The notes beneath the pieces are model-generated. The model worked only from the letters and a program-made list of their open reading frames with translations. It was not told the DNA's origin and did not search any database. Below, one piece after another: positions 17,901 through 26,636 of a stretch of DNA of 64,000 nucleotides (positions within the stretch are counted from its first letter, which is position 1; every line of letters starts with the position of its first letter). Source of the stretch: Hymenobacter cheonanensis. GTDB lineage: Bacteria > Bacteroidota > Bacteroidia > Cytophagales > Hymenobacteraceae. The position numbers and the translations under genes are program-made. The stretch is from assembly GCF_030581075.1 (NCBI RefSeq), contig NZ_JAUQSW010000012.1, positions 62,001-126,000 of the forward strand, given 5' to 3'.

Positions 17901-20894
17901 CATCACAAAGCGGTCGCTTTGCAGGGTGGCGCCCAGGTAGGTTACGGTGCCGTTCGATTGCAGGCCCTGGCTATTGAGCTTCACCCTGGCGCCCGACGAG
18001 AGCCGGCCTTTGCCGCCATACAGGGGGTAGCCCGCCGCCGGCACCGTGTGCACAAAGCCCATCGTGCCGTCTTCCTGGGTGGTGAGCGCCGTTTTGATGG
18101 GCGGTAGTGCCTTGCTATGAAACACGCCCACGAAGTTGCCGCGCGCCTTGCCCACGCCCATTGAGTCGAAGCTGAAGGGCGGCACGTCGAAGTACGTGGT
18201 GGTGTCGTAGGCGCCCCCCAGCACATCGGGCTTGTTGAAGTACACGTAGGCCCCCGACGACGAGTTGAAGGCCGGGTACTTCGGCATTTTCTTGCGGCCC
18301 GAGCGGTTCAGGGGGTCATTTAGGTACAGGCGCCCGCTTTGGTATTTGCCCTTGTTGGTAAGCACGAAGTCGCTAGGGGGCGCTTCGTCGGCGGCCACGG
18401 TTTTGTTGGTGGCCTTCTTGCGCTTGTTGCGAATCGTGAGCGAGTCGATGCGGGGCATGTCGATGTAATACCCGTCGTAGTCGAACAGAAAATCCTTACC
18501 CTTGAAGCCGTAGATGGACGTTTTCACCCGCCCACTGAACTTGAGGTTGCGGTTGCGCTCCATGCGCACGGTGCCGCTGTCGGGCTGCACAAATACGGCC
18601 GCCGAATCGTCGGAAAAGCTAAACTGCTTCACTCCGTGCACCACCAGCTGGTTGCTGGCCAGGTTGAGCGTGGCGCTGCGCCCCGAGCCGCTCAACGACT
18701 TGATATCGATGTGGTCGTAGTCTTTCTTCTCGCGGGCCGCGCCCACGTAGTGGCGGGCTTTGCGCAGCAGAACCACCTCGCCGGTCTGGGGCTGAATGTC
18801 CACGTAGCCATCGCGGGCCAGCCCGCTCACGGCCGAGCGCAGGTTGGCCTCGTTGGTGCCGGTGGCCACGGCCACGTCGTGCACATTCAGTACGCTGGCG
18901 TGGCCGTGGTCGATGCTGTAGCCGAGCAACATTTGCAGCGGGTGCAGGTGGTTGATGCTCTTGAGCTGCTGGTAGCGGGTGTTGGAGAAGAAGTTACTGC
19001 TCTCAAAATCAGCCGCTACCTGCGTGGGCGAGGTGATGATGCTGAAGTCCATCTTCGGCTCGCGCAGGTTCCAGGTCAGCATCTGGGCCCGGATATCTAC
19101 CTGGTGGTACGAGTCGGAGTACGGTGCATTGTGGTACAAGCCCTTCTCATAGAGCAGCTTGAGCTGCTCCTTAGCCTTCAAATACTTCAGCTCCACGCCA
19201 GGGTGCGTGATGGAGTCGCCGGTGCTTTCGTAGAGCGCCACGCCCGCCCGCCCAGCGGTGATGACCGAGTCGCCGAGCACAAAATTGCGCGAGGCCGAGC
19301 GGAAGCGCAGCTTATTATCCTGGCTCACGGTGAGGTGCGAGAGCGAGCCGTCGAGCGAGGCCGACAGCAGGCTGCTGCCCGCCATCGAGAGCCCGCCCTG
19401 GTACTTGATGCCGGGGCCTATATCCTTGAGGCGCACATCGTTGGTAAGCGAGATGAAGCGCGGGTAGCTGCTTTCGGTGGCGCCCGGCTTGCGGCGCACG
19501 CTCTTGTAGCTGAGGGCGCCCTTCACCGGCGCTTCGAGCCTGGCGGGGTAAGTCAGCGTCACGGGCTGGGCCGTGAACTCGGGCTTGCTCGGGTCGAAGT
19601 CGAACGGGCCGAGGTCGGCCGTTACGGGGTTGCCCTTCACCGTCCAGGCCACCTGCCCGCCCGTGGCCAGAAAATGGCTGCCCACCGTGGCCGCCGTGCC
19701 GCTCACCTTATGAATAACGATGGAGTCGCTGGCCGTGCGCATCACCAGCTCGGCATCCTTCAACTCAATCACCGGCCCGCTGATGGCCGGTGGGTAGTAG
19801 GCATCATACGCCGCGCTGGCCGAGGGCACAAACGGCTGGCTAGCCTGGTCGAAGTCGGCCACGCTGGGTGCGGGCGCAGCGGCCGGCTTGGCAGCTACGG
19901 GCTTAGCGGCTGCTTTGACCGGGGCCTTAGCGGTGGTTTTAGCGGGCGTCTTTTTCTTCGGGGTGCCCCAGCCATCATCGGCGGCGGGCGCCCCCCAGCC
20001 GTCGTTGGCCGCTTTTTTCTTGGGCGTGCTGCCGATGGGCGGGCCCCAGCCATCGTTGGCGCTGCTCCAGCCGTCGTTTTTGCTGGCTTTGGTGCCGCTC
20101 CACATATCGGCCGTGTCCCAGCCATCGCTGGCACGCTTCTTTTTGGCTACGGGTTTCGGCTTAGGCTTGGCGGCGGTGGGCTTGGCCGCTGGCTTAGCGG
20201 CGGGCAATTCAACCGGCTTGGGCGCGGCCGGAGCCATGTCGAACGTGGCGTTGGGGTCGGGCGCGGCGGCGGCTTTGTAAGCAAAGGACAATTGCCCGCC
20301 CGTCATCCGCAGCGCGTTAAAGCCCGAGCGGTAGAGGTAGCCGCCACTGAGCACCCTGGCCGTGGTGAGCAGGTATTTTTCCACCTCCGCCGGTGGGTCT
20401 TTGTCCACCGACTGCCCTAGCGCGTCGAGGTACTGGTCTATCTGCTTGTCGCTGAGGCCGGCCTTGGTTTTACCCGCTACTAGGGCACTGTAAAAAGCCG
20501 TGAGGTGCGGAATGGGCCGCAGCTTCTTATCCAGCATTTTCTGCGAAAGCTCAGCAATCGCTTTTTGCTGGCTGGCCGTGAGCTGGTTGCTGCCCCACAG
20601 CTGGCGCAGCTTGTCGCCCAAGGCCATTGCCCCAGCGTTGTTGCTGGCCAGCATCATCGTGCGCACGTCGAGGATAAACTGCTCGGGCTCGGGCGAGAGG
20701 TGGCCCGTGTAGCGCTGCACCGCCACCTGGCCCGGGCGCACCGCGCCGGCCGCCCGGCCATCGGTGGGCGGCGCGGGCACGGCGGCCGGGGCGGTGCCCG
20801 GCTTGGCAGCCGGGGCGAGCGGCCTGGCCGTTTGGGCGCCGGCGGGCAGCAGCGGAAAACTTAAGCAGAAAAAGGCGGCGAGCAGTCGCTTCAT
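14940..20894 (-). CDS. Very large secreted protein with low-complexity segments, function unknown
   Basis: A 1984-aa protein with signal peptide MKRLLAAFFCLSFPLLPAGA. Residues about 60-230 are helical. About 235-370 is a Lys/Ala/Pro-rich linker containing five or six DGW units (SDGW, NDGWS, NDGWG, NDGWGAP, DDGWG). The next 1350 residues are strand-rich with many short DS/TG turns, suggesting long beta structure, and contain Ser/Asp-rich segments that recall OstA/LptA-like repeats; no domain can be named with confidence. The last 230 residues alternate KKSKKKK blocks with DPFGDG or DPFADS and a long Pro/Ala-rich tract, ending in DPFGDS. There is no T9SS domain. It may act in the periplasm or cell envelope. 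ATG 20894 is fixed by the signal peptide. Confidence 0.75.
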   Translation of the reverse strand: MKRLLAAFFCLSFPLLPAGAQTARPLAPAAKPGTAPAAVPAPPTDGRAAGAVRPGQVAVQRYTGHLSPEPEQFILDVRTMMLASNNAGAMALGDKLRQLWGSNQLTASQQKAIAELSQKMLDKKLRPIPHLTAFYSALVAGKTKAGLSDKQIDQYLDALGQSVDKDPPAEVEKYLLTTARVLSGGYLYRSGFNALRMTGGQLSFAYKAAAAPDPNATFDMAPAAPKPVELPAAKPAAKPTAAKPKPKPVAKKKRASDGWDTADMWSGTKASKNDGWSSANDGWGPPIGSTPKKKAANDGWGAPAADDGWGTPKKKTPAKTTAKAPVKAAAKPVAAKPAAAPAPSVADFDQASQPFVPSASAAYDAYYPPAISGPVIELKDAELVMRTASDSIVIHKVSGTAATVGSHFLATGGQVAWTVKGNPVTADLGPFDFDPSKPEFTAQPVTLTYPARLEAPVKGALSYKSVRRKPGATESSYPRFISLTNDVRLKDIGPGIKYQGGLSMAGSSLLSASLDGSLSHLTVSQDNKLRFRSASRNFVLGDSVITAGRAGVALYESTGDSITHPGVELKYLKAKEQLKLLYEKGLYHNAPYSDSYHQVDIRAQMLTWNLREPKMDFSIITSPTQVAADFESSNFFSNTRYQQLKSINHLHPLQMLLGYSIDHGHASVLNVHDVAVATGTNEANLRSAVSGLARDGYVDIQPQTGEVVLLRKARHYVGAAREKKDYDHIDIKSLSGSGRSATLNLASNQLVVHGVKQFSFSDDSAAVFVQPDSGTVRMERNRNLKFSGRVKTSIYGFKGKDFLFDYDGYYIDMPRIDSLTIRNKRKKATNKTVAADEAPPSDFVLTNKGKYQSGRLYLNDPLNRSGRKKMPKYPAFNSSSGAYVYFNKPDVLGGAYDTTTYFDVPPFSFDSMGVGKARGNFVGVFHSKALPPIKTALTTQEDGTMGFVHTVPAAGYPLYGGKGRLSSGARVKLNSQGLQSNGTVTYLGATLQSDRFVMYGDSLTGEGKAGSIAAGANTPKVVLPPGYLINWGARTDSLHLQTPASGAPAKLYADHTFKGSLLLTPKVVGGAGRLDGPQSYVRSESLVFKNDSYSGQKALLSVKSAQAGKPALAANDVDFTYDLRKGYAEFKREEGSKATIDLPYTAFRTSLSSGRWDFKKKRVLLRAAGTDSTRSYLTSTAPEQHGLKFKATAADYDLTKYQLQAKGVPYVAAADAWVIPDSGRVVVAGGGKMQTLHHAKILLDSLGKFHKLVDGNIRVDARDAFSGDAKYMSRTATGDSVALKFVDFKSDSAGLLASTTGRKRFGLRRRKTVDVNEVNPTASLATTATANVEANQKFQLAPRIGFRGGINLNSRRRGLLFDGQVQLQFGRVRDAATADWFAVKDSIDPRNLDLDLRNLKTEDGTELATGLFISDTDNRIYPLYGGPVGSAADIPLLAVSGKLHYDAKRGEYTIADQDFTDPNHYQGTLLTFRDSTSQVTFRGPMSFITNSKSYSIAASGVGRANPDSARYRVRSLLGIDAAMPPKAVELMASTLAKVTKNSPEALDGSMDELFNIAQFAGNKGVDAFNSRRPGVAPPALASLSPKLLHTLTLSKVNLRWDPKQHAWFSQGKIGLGGVGKQGLNALVDGYVEIKRENSADIVEVYIEAEPQTWYYLRYANNVLLTKSSSEEYDGEIAAKQKGSIETTADYGVFLGEFEDVDRFRSHFERTYLGKSGKLAPRPAAAAPTGNFDNFDTEKGKKSKKKPKADPFGDGENAAATEPAAEPAKKSKKKKDSDPFGDGVIAPAPEPAPEPAKKAKKKKEEAPAEDPSLSEPAPEPAKKSKKKAKDNDPFADSEVAPVAPAPKKAAPAAPAPVVPTSPAPANPAPTPAPAAPAVASPPAATQASPSPVVAPKAAADSTQVPAAPAPVPATPAPAAPAPAPAAPAAAPAVPEPTPAPAPVPAKKEKAKEADPDPSAEPGVETDKKSKKKKKKAEAEDPFGDS

Positions 20895-20954
20895 AAGGTC
20901 GGGTAAAGGCCGCGGGCGGCCGGCAGGTCGTCCCCGGCAGGTATCCGGGGCAGC

Positions 20955-21785
20955 TTAAACTTTGGTGAAAATGGCCGATACCCAGCTGCGCAGCGTGCGG
21001 TGCCGCTCGTAGCGCAGCCCCTGGCGGGTAGCCTCGGCCGTTATCTTGGCTAAATCCTCCTCGTAAAACCCGCTGAACAAAATTGGTTTCCCACTGGGCA
21101 GCAGGCGGGCATACTCGTGCATATCCTCGAGCAGCACGTTGCGGTTGATGTTGGCCAGGATGAGGTCGAAGGGCGCCTCGTCGGCTAGGGTCTCGGCGCC
21201 GCCCAAGCGGCACTCAATGGTACGGCAGTGGTTTTCGGCGGCGTTGTCGCGGGCGTTTTCCACGGTCCAGGGCTCCACATCCACGGCCAACACCTGGCGG
21301 GCGCCCAGCATCTCGGCCATAATGGCCAGAATGCCCGTGCCGCAGCCCATGTCGAGCACGCGCTTGCCGTGGTGGTCGATATCCAGCTGATTTTCAATCA
21401 TCAGCGCCGTGGTTTCGTGGTGGCCGGTGCCAAACGACATGCGCGGCATTATCTCAATATCGTACTCCACCCCTTCCGGCTTGGGGTGAAACGGCGCCCG
21501 CACCGACACGCGGTCGGCAATAATGAGAGGCTGAAAATTCTTCTCCCACTCCAGGTTCCAGTTCTGGCGCGTTATCACGCGGTCCGAAAATGCCAGCTCG
21601 CCCAGGCCTTCGTAGCGGCTCATAATCTCGGCCACCGCGTCGCGGTCGAAGGCATCTTCGGTGGTGTAGGCGCAAAAGCCCGCGTCGTTGTCTTCGAAGG
21701 TATCGAAGCCTACTTCGCCCAGCTCGGCAACCAGAATATCGGCCAGCTCGCGCGGAGCCTGCACTGTCAACTCAATAAAATCCAT
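20955..21785 (-). CDS. prmA: Ribosomal protein L11 methyltransferase
   Basis: SAM-dependent methyltransferase that methylates ribosomal protein L11. The 276-aa protein has the small N-terminal substrate-recognition domain (residues 1-90, starting MDFIELTVQAPRELADIL). The Rossmann domain follows, with the SAM-binding motif VLDMGCGTGILAI near 140, AVDVEPWTVENAR and the catalytic-loop motif LILANINRNVLL near 205. MSFGTGHHETT just before motif I is a PrmA signature. Start ATG 21785. Confidence 0.94.
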   Translation of the reverse strand: MDFIELTVQAPRELADILVAELGEVGFDTFEDNDAGFCAYTTEDAFDRDAVAEIMSRYEGLGELAFSDRVITRQNWNLEWEKNFQPLIIADRVSVRAPFHPKPEGVEYDIEIMPRMSFGTGHHETTALMIENQLDIDHHGKRVLDMGCGTGILAIMAEMLGARQVLAVDVEPWTVENARDNAAENHCRTIECRLGGAETLADEAPFDLILANINRNVLLEDMHEYARLLPSGKPILFSGFYEEDLAKITAEATRQGLRYERHRTLRSWVSAIFTKV

Positions 21786-21935
21786 TTTAGGAACGTAAAA
21801 TTTAGAAACGCAGTCCCGCCGCAGTTGGTGCGCAGGCCCCGGCGCAATCTGCCACTAGCCTACTTATTCGCCCCAAACCTGGCTTGGGCTGGGCCACCTC
21901 GCAGGTGCGAAGTAGCGCCCGCCGCACAACGGCGG

Positions 21936-22319
21936 CTACTGCTTGCAGCCCGCAAACGAGCGCACTTTGGTATAGTGAATGGCAAAATCGGCCCGGCTGC
22001 GGTCGGTGGTCACGTACAGGGTGTAGTCGGCAAACTCCCGGTTTTCGGCCGGGCACCACAGGCCCGCCTTGTCGGCAAAGAGCTTGTTGGTTTCGTTGAA
22101 AACCAGCACGTCGGCAAACGCCTGCTCGGGCTCGACATACACCACCGCGAAGCACGAGTTGGCGCGGCGCGGGTCGTTTTCGAGGTAAATGGAGCCGTAG
22201 ATTTTGCACGGCTCTACCGAGCCGGCCGGGTGCGCTAGGGCCCTACCCGGCCGGCTGGCGGCGCTACCTGCAGAAGGCGACGCGAAAAACAGCAAAAAGG
22301 AGAGAAAAAAAGATAGCAC
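21936..22319 (-). CDS. Small secreted protein, DUF6150-like
   Basis: The C-terminal part (CKIYGSIYLENDPRRANSCF, then DFAIHYTKVRSFAGCKQ) resembles the DUF6150 family of small Bacteroidota proteins of unknown role. A hydrophobic stretch VLSFFLSFLLFFASPSAGS looks like a signal peptide. No ATG precedes it in frame. A GTG at 22319 gives 127 aa with the signal at the very N-terminus; a TTG at 22400 would add 27 residues. Four Cys residues remain in the mature part, fitting an exported protein. Divided from prmA by 150 bp. Confidence 0.6.
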   Translation of the reverse strand: MLSFFLSFLLFFASPSAGSAASRPGRALAHPAGSVEPCKIYGSIYLENDPRRANSCFAVVYVEPEQAFADVLVFNETNKLFADKAGLWCPAENREFADYTLYVTTDRSRADFAIHYTKVRSFAGCKQ

Positions 22320-22426
22320 GGGGTAGCTGCGTAAGAGGATGAACCAGAATTTATAACACCAAGCCAGCCGGTTAAGGCAATAATTCGGCCTAAAATACAA
22401 TTCGTCCTTTATGCAGTGCCAGCCAG

Positions 22427-23191
22427 CTAAAAGGACTTTACAATTTCAACAAAATCGCGCGATTTCAACGACGCGCCGCCGATGAGGCCACCGTCGACAT
22501 CGGCTTGGCTGAAGAGTTCGCGGGCGTTCTGGGCGTTGCACGAGCCGCCGTAAAGAATAGTCGTGTTGTCGGCCGTGGCCTGGTCGTAGGCCGCGGCCAC
22601 CTGCGCTCGAATGAAGGCGTGCACCTCCTGCGCCTGCGCGCTGCTGGCCGTGCGCCCGGTGCCAATGGCCCAGATGGGCTCGTAGGCAATCACCACCTTG
22701 CCAAAATCTTCTTTGCTGAGGTGAAAAAGGCCATCGGCCAGCTGCTGGCCAATGAAGTCGAAGGTTTCGTCGGCCTCGCGGGTTTCGAGGCTTTCGCCCA
22801 CGCAAAAAATCGGCTTCAGGCCAGCGGCCAAAGCCGTATTGAGCTTGTCGGCCAACAAGGCGTCGTCTTCGCGGAAGTGCTGGCGGCGCTCCGAGTGGCC
22901 GAGTATCACGTACTCGCAGCCCACCGATTGCAGCTGCCGGGCCGACACCTCGCCGGTGTAGGCGCCACTTTCTTTCTGGTGAAAGTTTTGGGCCCCTAGT
23001 GCGGGGTTGCCGCCTTCGCCCAGCAGCCGGTGCACACCCATGAGCAGCGGAAACGGCGGGCAGATAACCACCTGCGGCCGGGGGCCGGTAAGCTCGTCGT
23101 GCAGCATCTGCACAATTTCCGACGTCAGGGCCTGCGCTTCGGGCAGGGTGAGGTTCATTTTCCAGTTGCCGGCAACAAAATTCTGGCGCAT
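22427..23191 (-). CDS. tpiA: Triosephosphate isomerase
   Basis: Interconverts dihydroxyacetone phosphate and glyceraldehyde 3-phosphate in glycolysis. The 254-aa TIM barrel shows Lys11 in AGNWKMN, His99 in YVILGHSERR and Glu171 in VVIAYEPIWAIGTGR, then the GGS phosphate loop in ILYGGSCNAQN and GLIGGASL. The start at ATG 23191 (MRQNFVAGNWKM) is the usual one. Confidence 0.96.
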   Translation of the reverse strand: MRQNFVAGNWKMNLTLPEAQALTSEIVQMLHDELTGPRPQVVICPPFPLLMGVHRLLGEGGNPALGAQNFHQKESGAYTGEVSARQLQSVGCEYVILGHSERRQHFREDDALLADKLNTALAAGLKPIFCVGESLETREADETFDFIGQQLADGLFHLSKEDFGKVVIAYEPIWAIGTGRTASSAQAQEVHAFIRAQVAAAYDQATADNTTILYGGSCNAQNARELFSQADVDGGLIGGASLKSRDFVEIVKSF

Positions 23192-23238
23192 CGAAAGAAG
23201 GGAATAAAGGAGAAAACAGCGCCCACCGTGGGCTAGGG

Positions 23239-23246
23239 CAAAAGTA
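23239..23246 (-). promoter_or_regulatory. Possible -7 element of tpiA
   Basis: TACTTTTG on the minus strand (TAnnTTTG), 47 bp before the tpiA ATG. I see no clear -33 TTTG at the right spacing. Confidence 0.35.
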
Positions 23247-23264
23247 CAGGCCAGGGCCCCGCCC

Positions 23265-24053
23265 CTAGCCGGCCGCCAGCACCTGCTGGCTGCGCCGCCA
23301 GCCCACCACTACTGCCCCCAGCAGCAGCAGCGAGGCGGCCCCCAGCGCGGCCGTAGCCAGTCCCGGCTGCGTGGCGCGCTGGGCCATCCAGGTGCCCAGC
23401 AGGCCCCAGGCTATGGGCAGCGGCAGGCGCACATCGTGGCTGCGCCAGGCCAGGGCTAGCCCCAGGCCTACCGCAATGAGCAGCAGCGCATAGCAGCCCA
23501 CCAGGCTAGCCCCGGCCGGCCAGTGCAGGCCAAAGCCGTCGCGCAGCCCGAAGATGAAGTTGAGCACCGTGGCCAGTACTATCCAGCCCAGGTACAGGCT
23601 CAAAAACCACACCGGCCAGCCGGGCACGGCGCGCAGCAGCACCAATTGCCGCACCCGGCCGTAGGCCTGGGCCAGCAGCAGCAGCAACAGCAGCATCACG
23701 GTGAGGCTGGCGCTGATGAGCCCGTAGCTGAACACCAGCGTCCAGGCCGTAGTAGCCAGCACGGCCAGCGTCAATAGCTTATTGAGGGCTAGCGGCAGGC
23801 GGGCAGCGTGCTGGGCAGGCAGCGCCTGCCACACCGTGTACACCACCAGCCCCAGAAAAATAACGCCCCAGATGCTGAAGGCATAGCCCGCCGGCGTAAG
23901 CAGCGTAGGGTGCCGGGCCGACATTTCGCCGTTGCTCAGCGCGCCTTCGGGCGGGCGGGCGTTGTAGATATAATTGACGTAGAGGCAGGCCAGTACGGCC
24001 ACCGGCAGCAGCCAGCGCCACAGGTGGCCGGCCGGAGATTCAGTTTTTTCCAT
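23265..24053 (-). CDS. TspO/MBR-related membrane protein
   Basis: A 262-aa integral membrane protein with about seven or eight hydrophobic helices. LLTPAGYAFSIWGVIFLGL near residue 50 is the motif of the tryptophan-rich sensory protein (TspO/MBR) relatives that are longer than classical five-helix TspO. Further Trp residues (WPVWFLSLYLGWIV, WPAG, WGLLGTWMAQR) fit that group. Ligand and role are not known; classical TspO proteins bind porphyrins. Start ATG 24053. Confidence 0.75.
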   Translation of the reverse strand: MEKTESPAGHLWRWLLPVAVLACLYVNYIYNARPPEGALSNGEMSARHPTLLTPAGYAFSIWGVIFLGLVVYTVWQALPAQHAARLPLALNKLLTLAVLATTAWTLVFSYGLISASLTVMLLLLLLLAQAYGRVRQLVLLRAVPGWPVWFLSLYLGWIVLATVLNFIFGLRDGFGLHWPAGASLVGCYALLLIAVGLGLALAWRSHDVRLPLPIAWGLLGTWMAQRATQPGLATAALGAASLLLLGAVVVGWRRSQQVLAAG

Positions 24054-24066
24054 GCTTCCGGATACG

Positions 24067-24121
24067 AAAAAAACGCCACAAGCGCCGCCCCCTGGCTAGC
24101 GGGGCGCGACACTCGTGGCGC
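24067..24121 (-). terminator. Terminator downstream of cysK
   Basis: Imperfect hairpin (outer arms cgccac 24074-24079 and gtggcg 24115-24120, GC-rich inner arms). On the minus strand it ends in seven T residues (complement of 24067-24073). It is in the gap between the cysK stop and the TspO-like gene. Confidence 0.65.
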
Positions 24122-24144
24122 TTATTTCTCTTTTTATCAGCTAC

Positions 24145-25071
24145 TTACACAAACAATCCTTCTACCGACAGGTAGCGCTCGCCGGTGTCGTAGCAGAAGG
24201 TGAGCACCTTGCCGCCCTGCGGCACCTCGGCCAGCTTTTTGGCTACGGCGGCCAGCGAGGCGCCCGACGAGATGCCGCACAAAATGCCCTCTTCGCGGGC
24301 GGCGCGGCGCGTCATTTCGAAGGCCTCGTCGCGGCTCACCTGAATTACGCCGTCGAGCAGGTCGCGGTGCAGGTTATCCGGAATGAAGCCCGCGCCGATG
24401 CCCTGAATGGGGTGCGGACCCGGCGCGCCGCCGCTAATAACGGGCGACAGCTCGGGCTCTACGGCAAAGGTTTTCATGTGCGGAAACTTGGGTTTGAGCA
24501 CCTCCGTCACGCCCGTGATGTGGCCGCCCGTACCCACACCCGTGATGTGCATGTCGAAGCCGCCCTCCGGCGCATCGGCCAGAATTTCCTGGGCCGTAGT
24601 AGCCACGTGCACCGCAATATTGGCCGCGTTGGAGAACTGCATGGGCATCCAAGCGCCGGGCGTGCTGTCCACAATTTCCTGGGCCTTGGCAATGGCCGCT
24701 TTCATGCCGCCTTCGCGGGGCGTCAGCTCAAGGTTGGCGCCGTAGGCCGACATGAGGCGGCGGCGCTCAATGCTCATGCTTTCGGGCATTACGAGCGTGA
24801 TTTTGTAGCCCTTCACAGCCGCTACCAGGGCTAGCCCCACGCCGGTATTGCCTGAGGTGGGCTCCACAATCAGGCTGCCGGGGGTGAGGATGCCGTCTTT
24901 TTCGGCCTGCTCAATCATACTCAGCGCAATGCGGTCCTTGATGGAGCCGCCGGGGTTTTGGCGCTCCAGCTTCACCCACACCTCCACGTCGGGGCGCTCG
25001 GCGGCAAATAGCTTGTTGAGTTTGACCAGCGGCGTGTGGCCGATGGCGTCGAGAATGGAATTAGCTTTCAT
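24145..25071 (-). CDS. cysK: Cysteine synthase (O-acetylserine sulfhydrylase)
   Basis: PLP enzyme that makes cysteine from O-acetylserine and sulfide. The 308-aa protein has the PLP lysine Lys45 in NPGGSIKDRIALSMI, the substrate loop EPTSGNTGVGLALVAA near 70, GTGGHITGVTEVLK near 177 (phosphate-binding Gly loop) and SSGASLAAVAKKL near 270. The length and motifs fit CysK rather than cystathionine beta-synthase. The serine acetyltransferase gene lies just upstream on the same strand (105 bp), so both enzymes of the last two cysteine steps are adjacent. Start ATG 25071. Confidence 0.94.
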   Translation of the reverse strand: MKANSILDAIGHTPLVKLNKLFAAERPDVEVWVKLERQNPGGSIKDRIALSMIEQAEKDGILTPGSLIVEPTSGNTGVGLALVAAVKGYKITLVMPESMSIERRRLMSAYGANLELTPREGGMKAAIAKAQEIVDSTPGAWMPMQFSNAANIAVHVATTAQEILADAPEGGFDMHITGVGTGGHITGVTEVLKPKFPHMKTFAVEPELSPVISGGAPGPHPIQGIGAGFIPDNLHRDLLDGVIQVSRDEAFEMTRRAAREEGILCGISSGASLAAVAKKLAEVPQGGKVLTFCYDTGERYLSVEGLFV

Positions 25072-25176
25072 GGGGTGGATTTTAGGGGAACAGGAGATAG
25101 ATAAACAGGCAAAGCGACTAGTAATGAATTGGTAAGCATAAGACCTTACTCTTGTGCTAGCCGACTTATCCAGTGG

Positions 25177-26019
25177 TTAAATCGAAAACATGAGTTCGCC
25201 GGCCGGGTCGTCTTGCCGGGCCATGTGCAGCTGGGCGCGGTGGTACACCCGCGAATGCGAAGGCACGCTCTCGGTCAGCCACACGTTGCCGCCCACTATG
25301 CTGTGCGTGCCTATCACGGTGCTGCCGCCCAGGATGGTCGCATTGGCATAAATCACGACGTGGTCTTCAATAGTAGGATGGCGCTTGAGCCCCTGTAAGG
25401 CCTTGGCCACACTCAAGGCTCCTAGCGTAACACCTTGGTATATTTGCACATGCGCGCCAATATCAGCCGTTTCGCCAATGACAATGCCCGTGCCGTGGTC
25501 GATGCAGAACGACTTGCCAATGCGCGCCCCGGGGTGGATGTCGATACCCGTGCGCTGGTGAGCATACTCGCTCAGCAGGCGCGGCAGGCGGGGCACGCCG
25601 CGCTGGTGCAGCGCGTGCGCCAGCCGGTGCAGGGCCGTAGCGTAAAACCCGGGGTAGGTACTCAGGATTTCGCCCAGGTCCTGGGCGGCGGGGTCGGCGG
25701 CCAGCGTAGCTTCGGCATCGAGCAGCAGGGCCGTACGCAGGGCCGGCAGGCCGTTAAATAAGTCGGCAGCCAAGGCGGCGGGGGCCACGGCCAGGGTTGG
25801 CACCTGGGCTAGCAGGGCCGTAAGCTCGGCCTGCAAGTGGTAGAGGGTGGCGGCAATGGCATCGGTACCCGCTAGGGGCCGGGCGGCGCGCTCCGGAAAA
25901 AGCACCGCCAGCACCTGCTCGGCTAGCGCGCAGAAAGCGGGCCCGGGCAGCGACGAGGGCACGGCCGCGTGCGCCCGTGCCAATTGCTCAGCAAACGTTT
26001 CGAGGGCAGCGGCGGACAC
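25177..26019 (-). CDS. cysE: Serine O-acetyltransferase
   Basis: Acetylates serine with acetyl-CoA to give the CysK substrate. The first 150 residues are helical (PGFYATALHRLAHALHQRGV before RLLSEYAHQRTGIDIHPGA, a serine acetyltransferase signature). The rest is left-handed beta-helix hexapeptide repeat: IGKSFCIDHGTGIVIGETAD with the conserved His, then IYQGVTLGAL and GGSTVIGTHSIVGG. The start is not certain: GTG at 26019 gives 280 aa and no in-frame ATG precedes it. The protein is of the longer type often seen in Bacteroidota. Confidence 0.9.
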   Translation of the reverse strand: MSAAALETFAEQLARAHAAVPSSLPGPAFCALAEQVLAVLFPERAARPLAGTDAIAATLYHLQAELTALLAQVPTLAVAPAALAADLFNGLPALRTALLLDAEATLAADPAAQDLGEILSTYPGFYATALHRLAHALHQRGVPRLPRLLSEYAHQRTGIDIHPGARIGKSFCIDHGTGIVIGETADIGAHVQIYQGVTLGALSVAKALQGLKRHPTIEDHVVIYANATILGGSTVIGTHSIVGGNVWLTESVPSHSRVYHRAQLHMARQDDPAGELMFSI

Positions 26020-26245
26020 GGCAGAATCATGGGCTAGAAACGAAAAATGGCCGGCAAGCTACAGCCTTGGCAGCGGCACAGGTTTCTTAACCGGGCGGCT
26101 GGCCCGAAGGTTTTCGGCGGGCTGGCGCACAACCGGCCGGCGGGCCTAGCCGTTAGCTGCACAGGCCAGCAGCTTACGGCTGTCACCGCCAAATTCCTTT
26201 TCCTGATGCGCTGCCCGGCGGCGCCTATTTTATTCCTTCTCTATC

Positions 26246-26557
26246 ATGTCTGTTTCAAATGTAAATGCCGCATCGGCCACCCCCGGCGCCGACGGCGCCA
26301 AGCACCTGGCCGCCGGCCAGCACGTAGCCCTGCGCCTCTGGGAAAATGAAGAGCCCGCCGAGCCCAAGCCCCTCAGCAACCGCCCCTACGAAACCGTGGG
26401 CTACGTACTAAAAGGCCGCGCCGAGCTGCATATCGAAGGCAAGGTAACGGCCTTAGAACCCGGCATTTCCTACTTCGTACCTCAGGGTGCGTCGCACACC
26501 TACAAGATTCTCGAAACTTTCTCCGCCGTCGAGGCCACCTCGCCGCCGCAGCTGTAA
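26246..26557 (+). CDS. Small cupin-domain protein
   Basis: A 103-aa single cupin barrel. GYVLKGRAELHIEGKVTALEPGISYFVPQGASHTYKI contains both cupin motifs in reduced form, but the usual first-motif histidines are not present (Tyr/Glu instead), and His is seen only in the second motif. Metal binding is therefore doubtful. It may be a sugar- or small-ligand-binding protein. It is transcribed alone, opposite to its neighbours, and ends at a strong bidirectional terminator. Start ATG 26246. Confidence 0.8.
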   Translation: MSVSNVNAASATPGADGAKHLAAGQHVALRLWENEEPAEPKPLSNRPYETVGYVLKGRAELHIEGKVTALEPGISYFVPQGASHTYKILETFSAVEATSPPQL

Positions 26558-26572
26558 GCTCTTAGTAGCCTA

Positions 26573-26624
26573 CGCACAAAAGCGCGCCGCCTCCCACTGT
26601 TGGAGAGCGGCGCGCTTTTGTGCG
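26573..26624. terminator. Bidirectional terminator between cupin and hydrolase genes
   Basis: Perfect 18-bp arms 26573-26590 and 26607-26624 (cgcacaaaagcgcgccgc and complement). An AAAA/TTTT tract sits in each arm, so a U-run follows the GC stem in either direction. It lies between two converging genes (stops at 26557 and 26637). Confidence 0.8.
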
Positions 26625-26636
26625 TTAGCCCCTGCC

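Noticed and set aside
18339..20420. 693-aa open frame on the plus strand
   Set aside because: Antisense to the 1984-aa gene with His/Gly/Arg-rich composition and no domain; a shadow.
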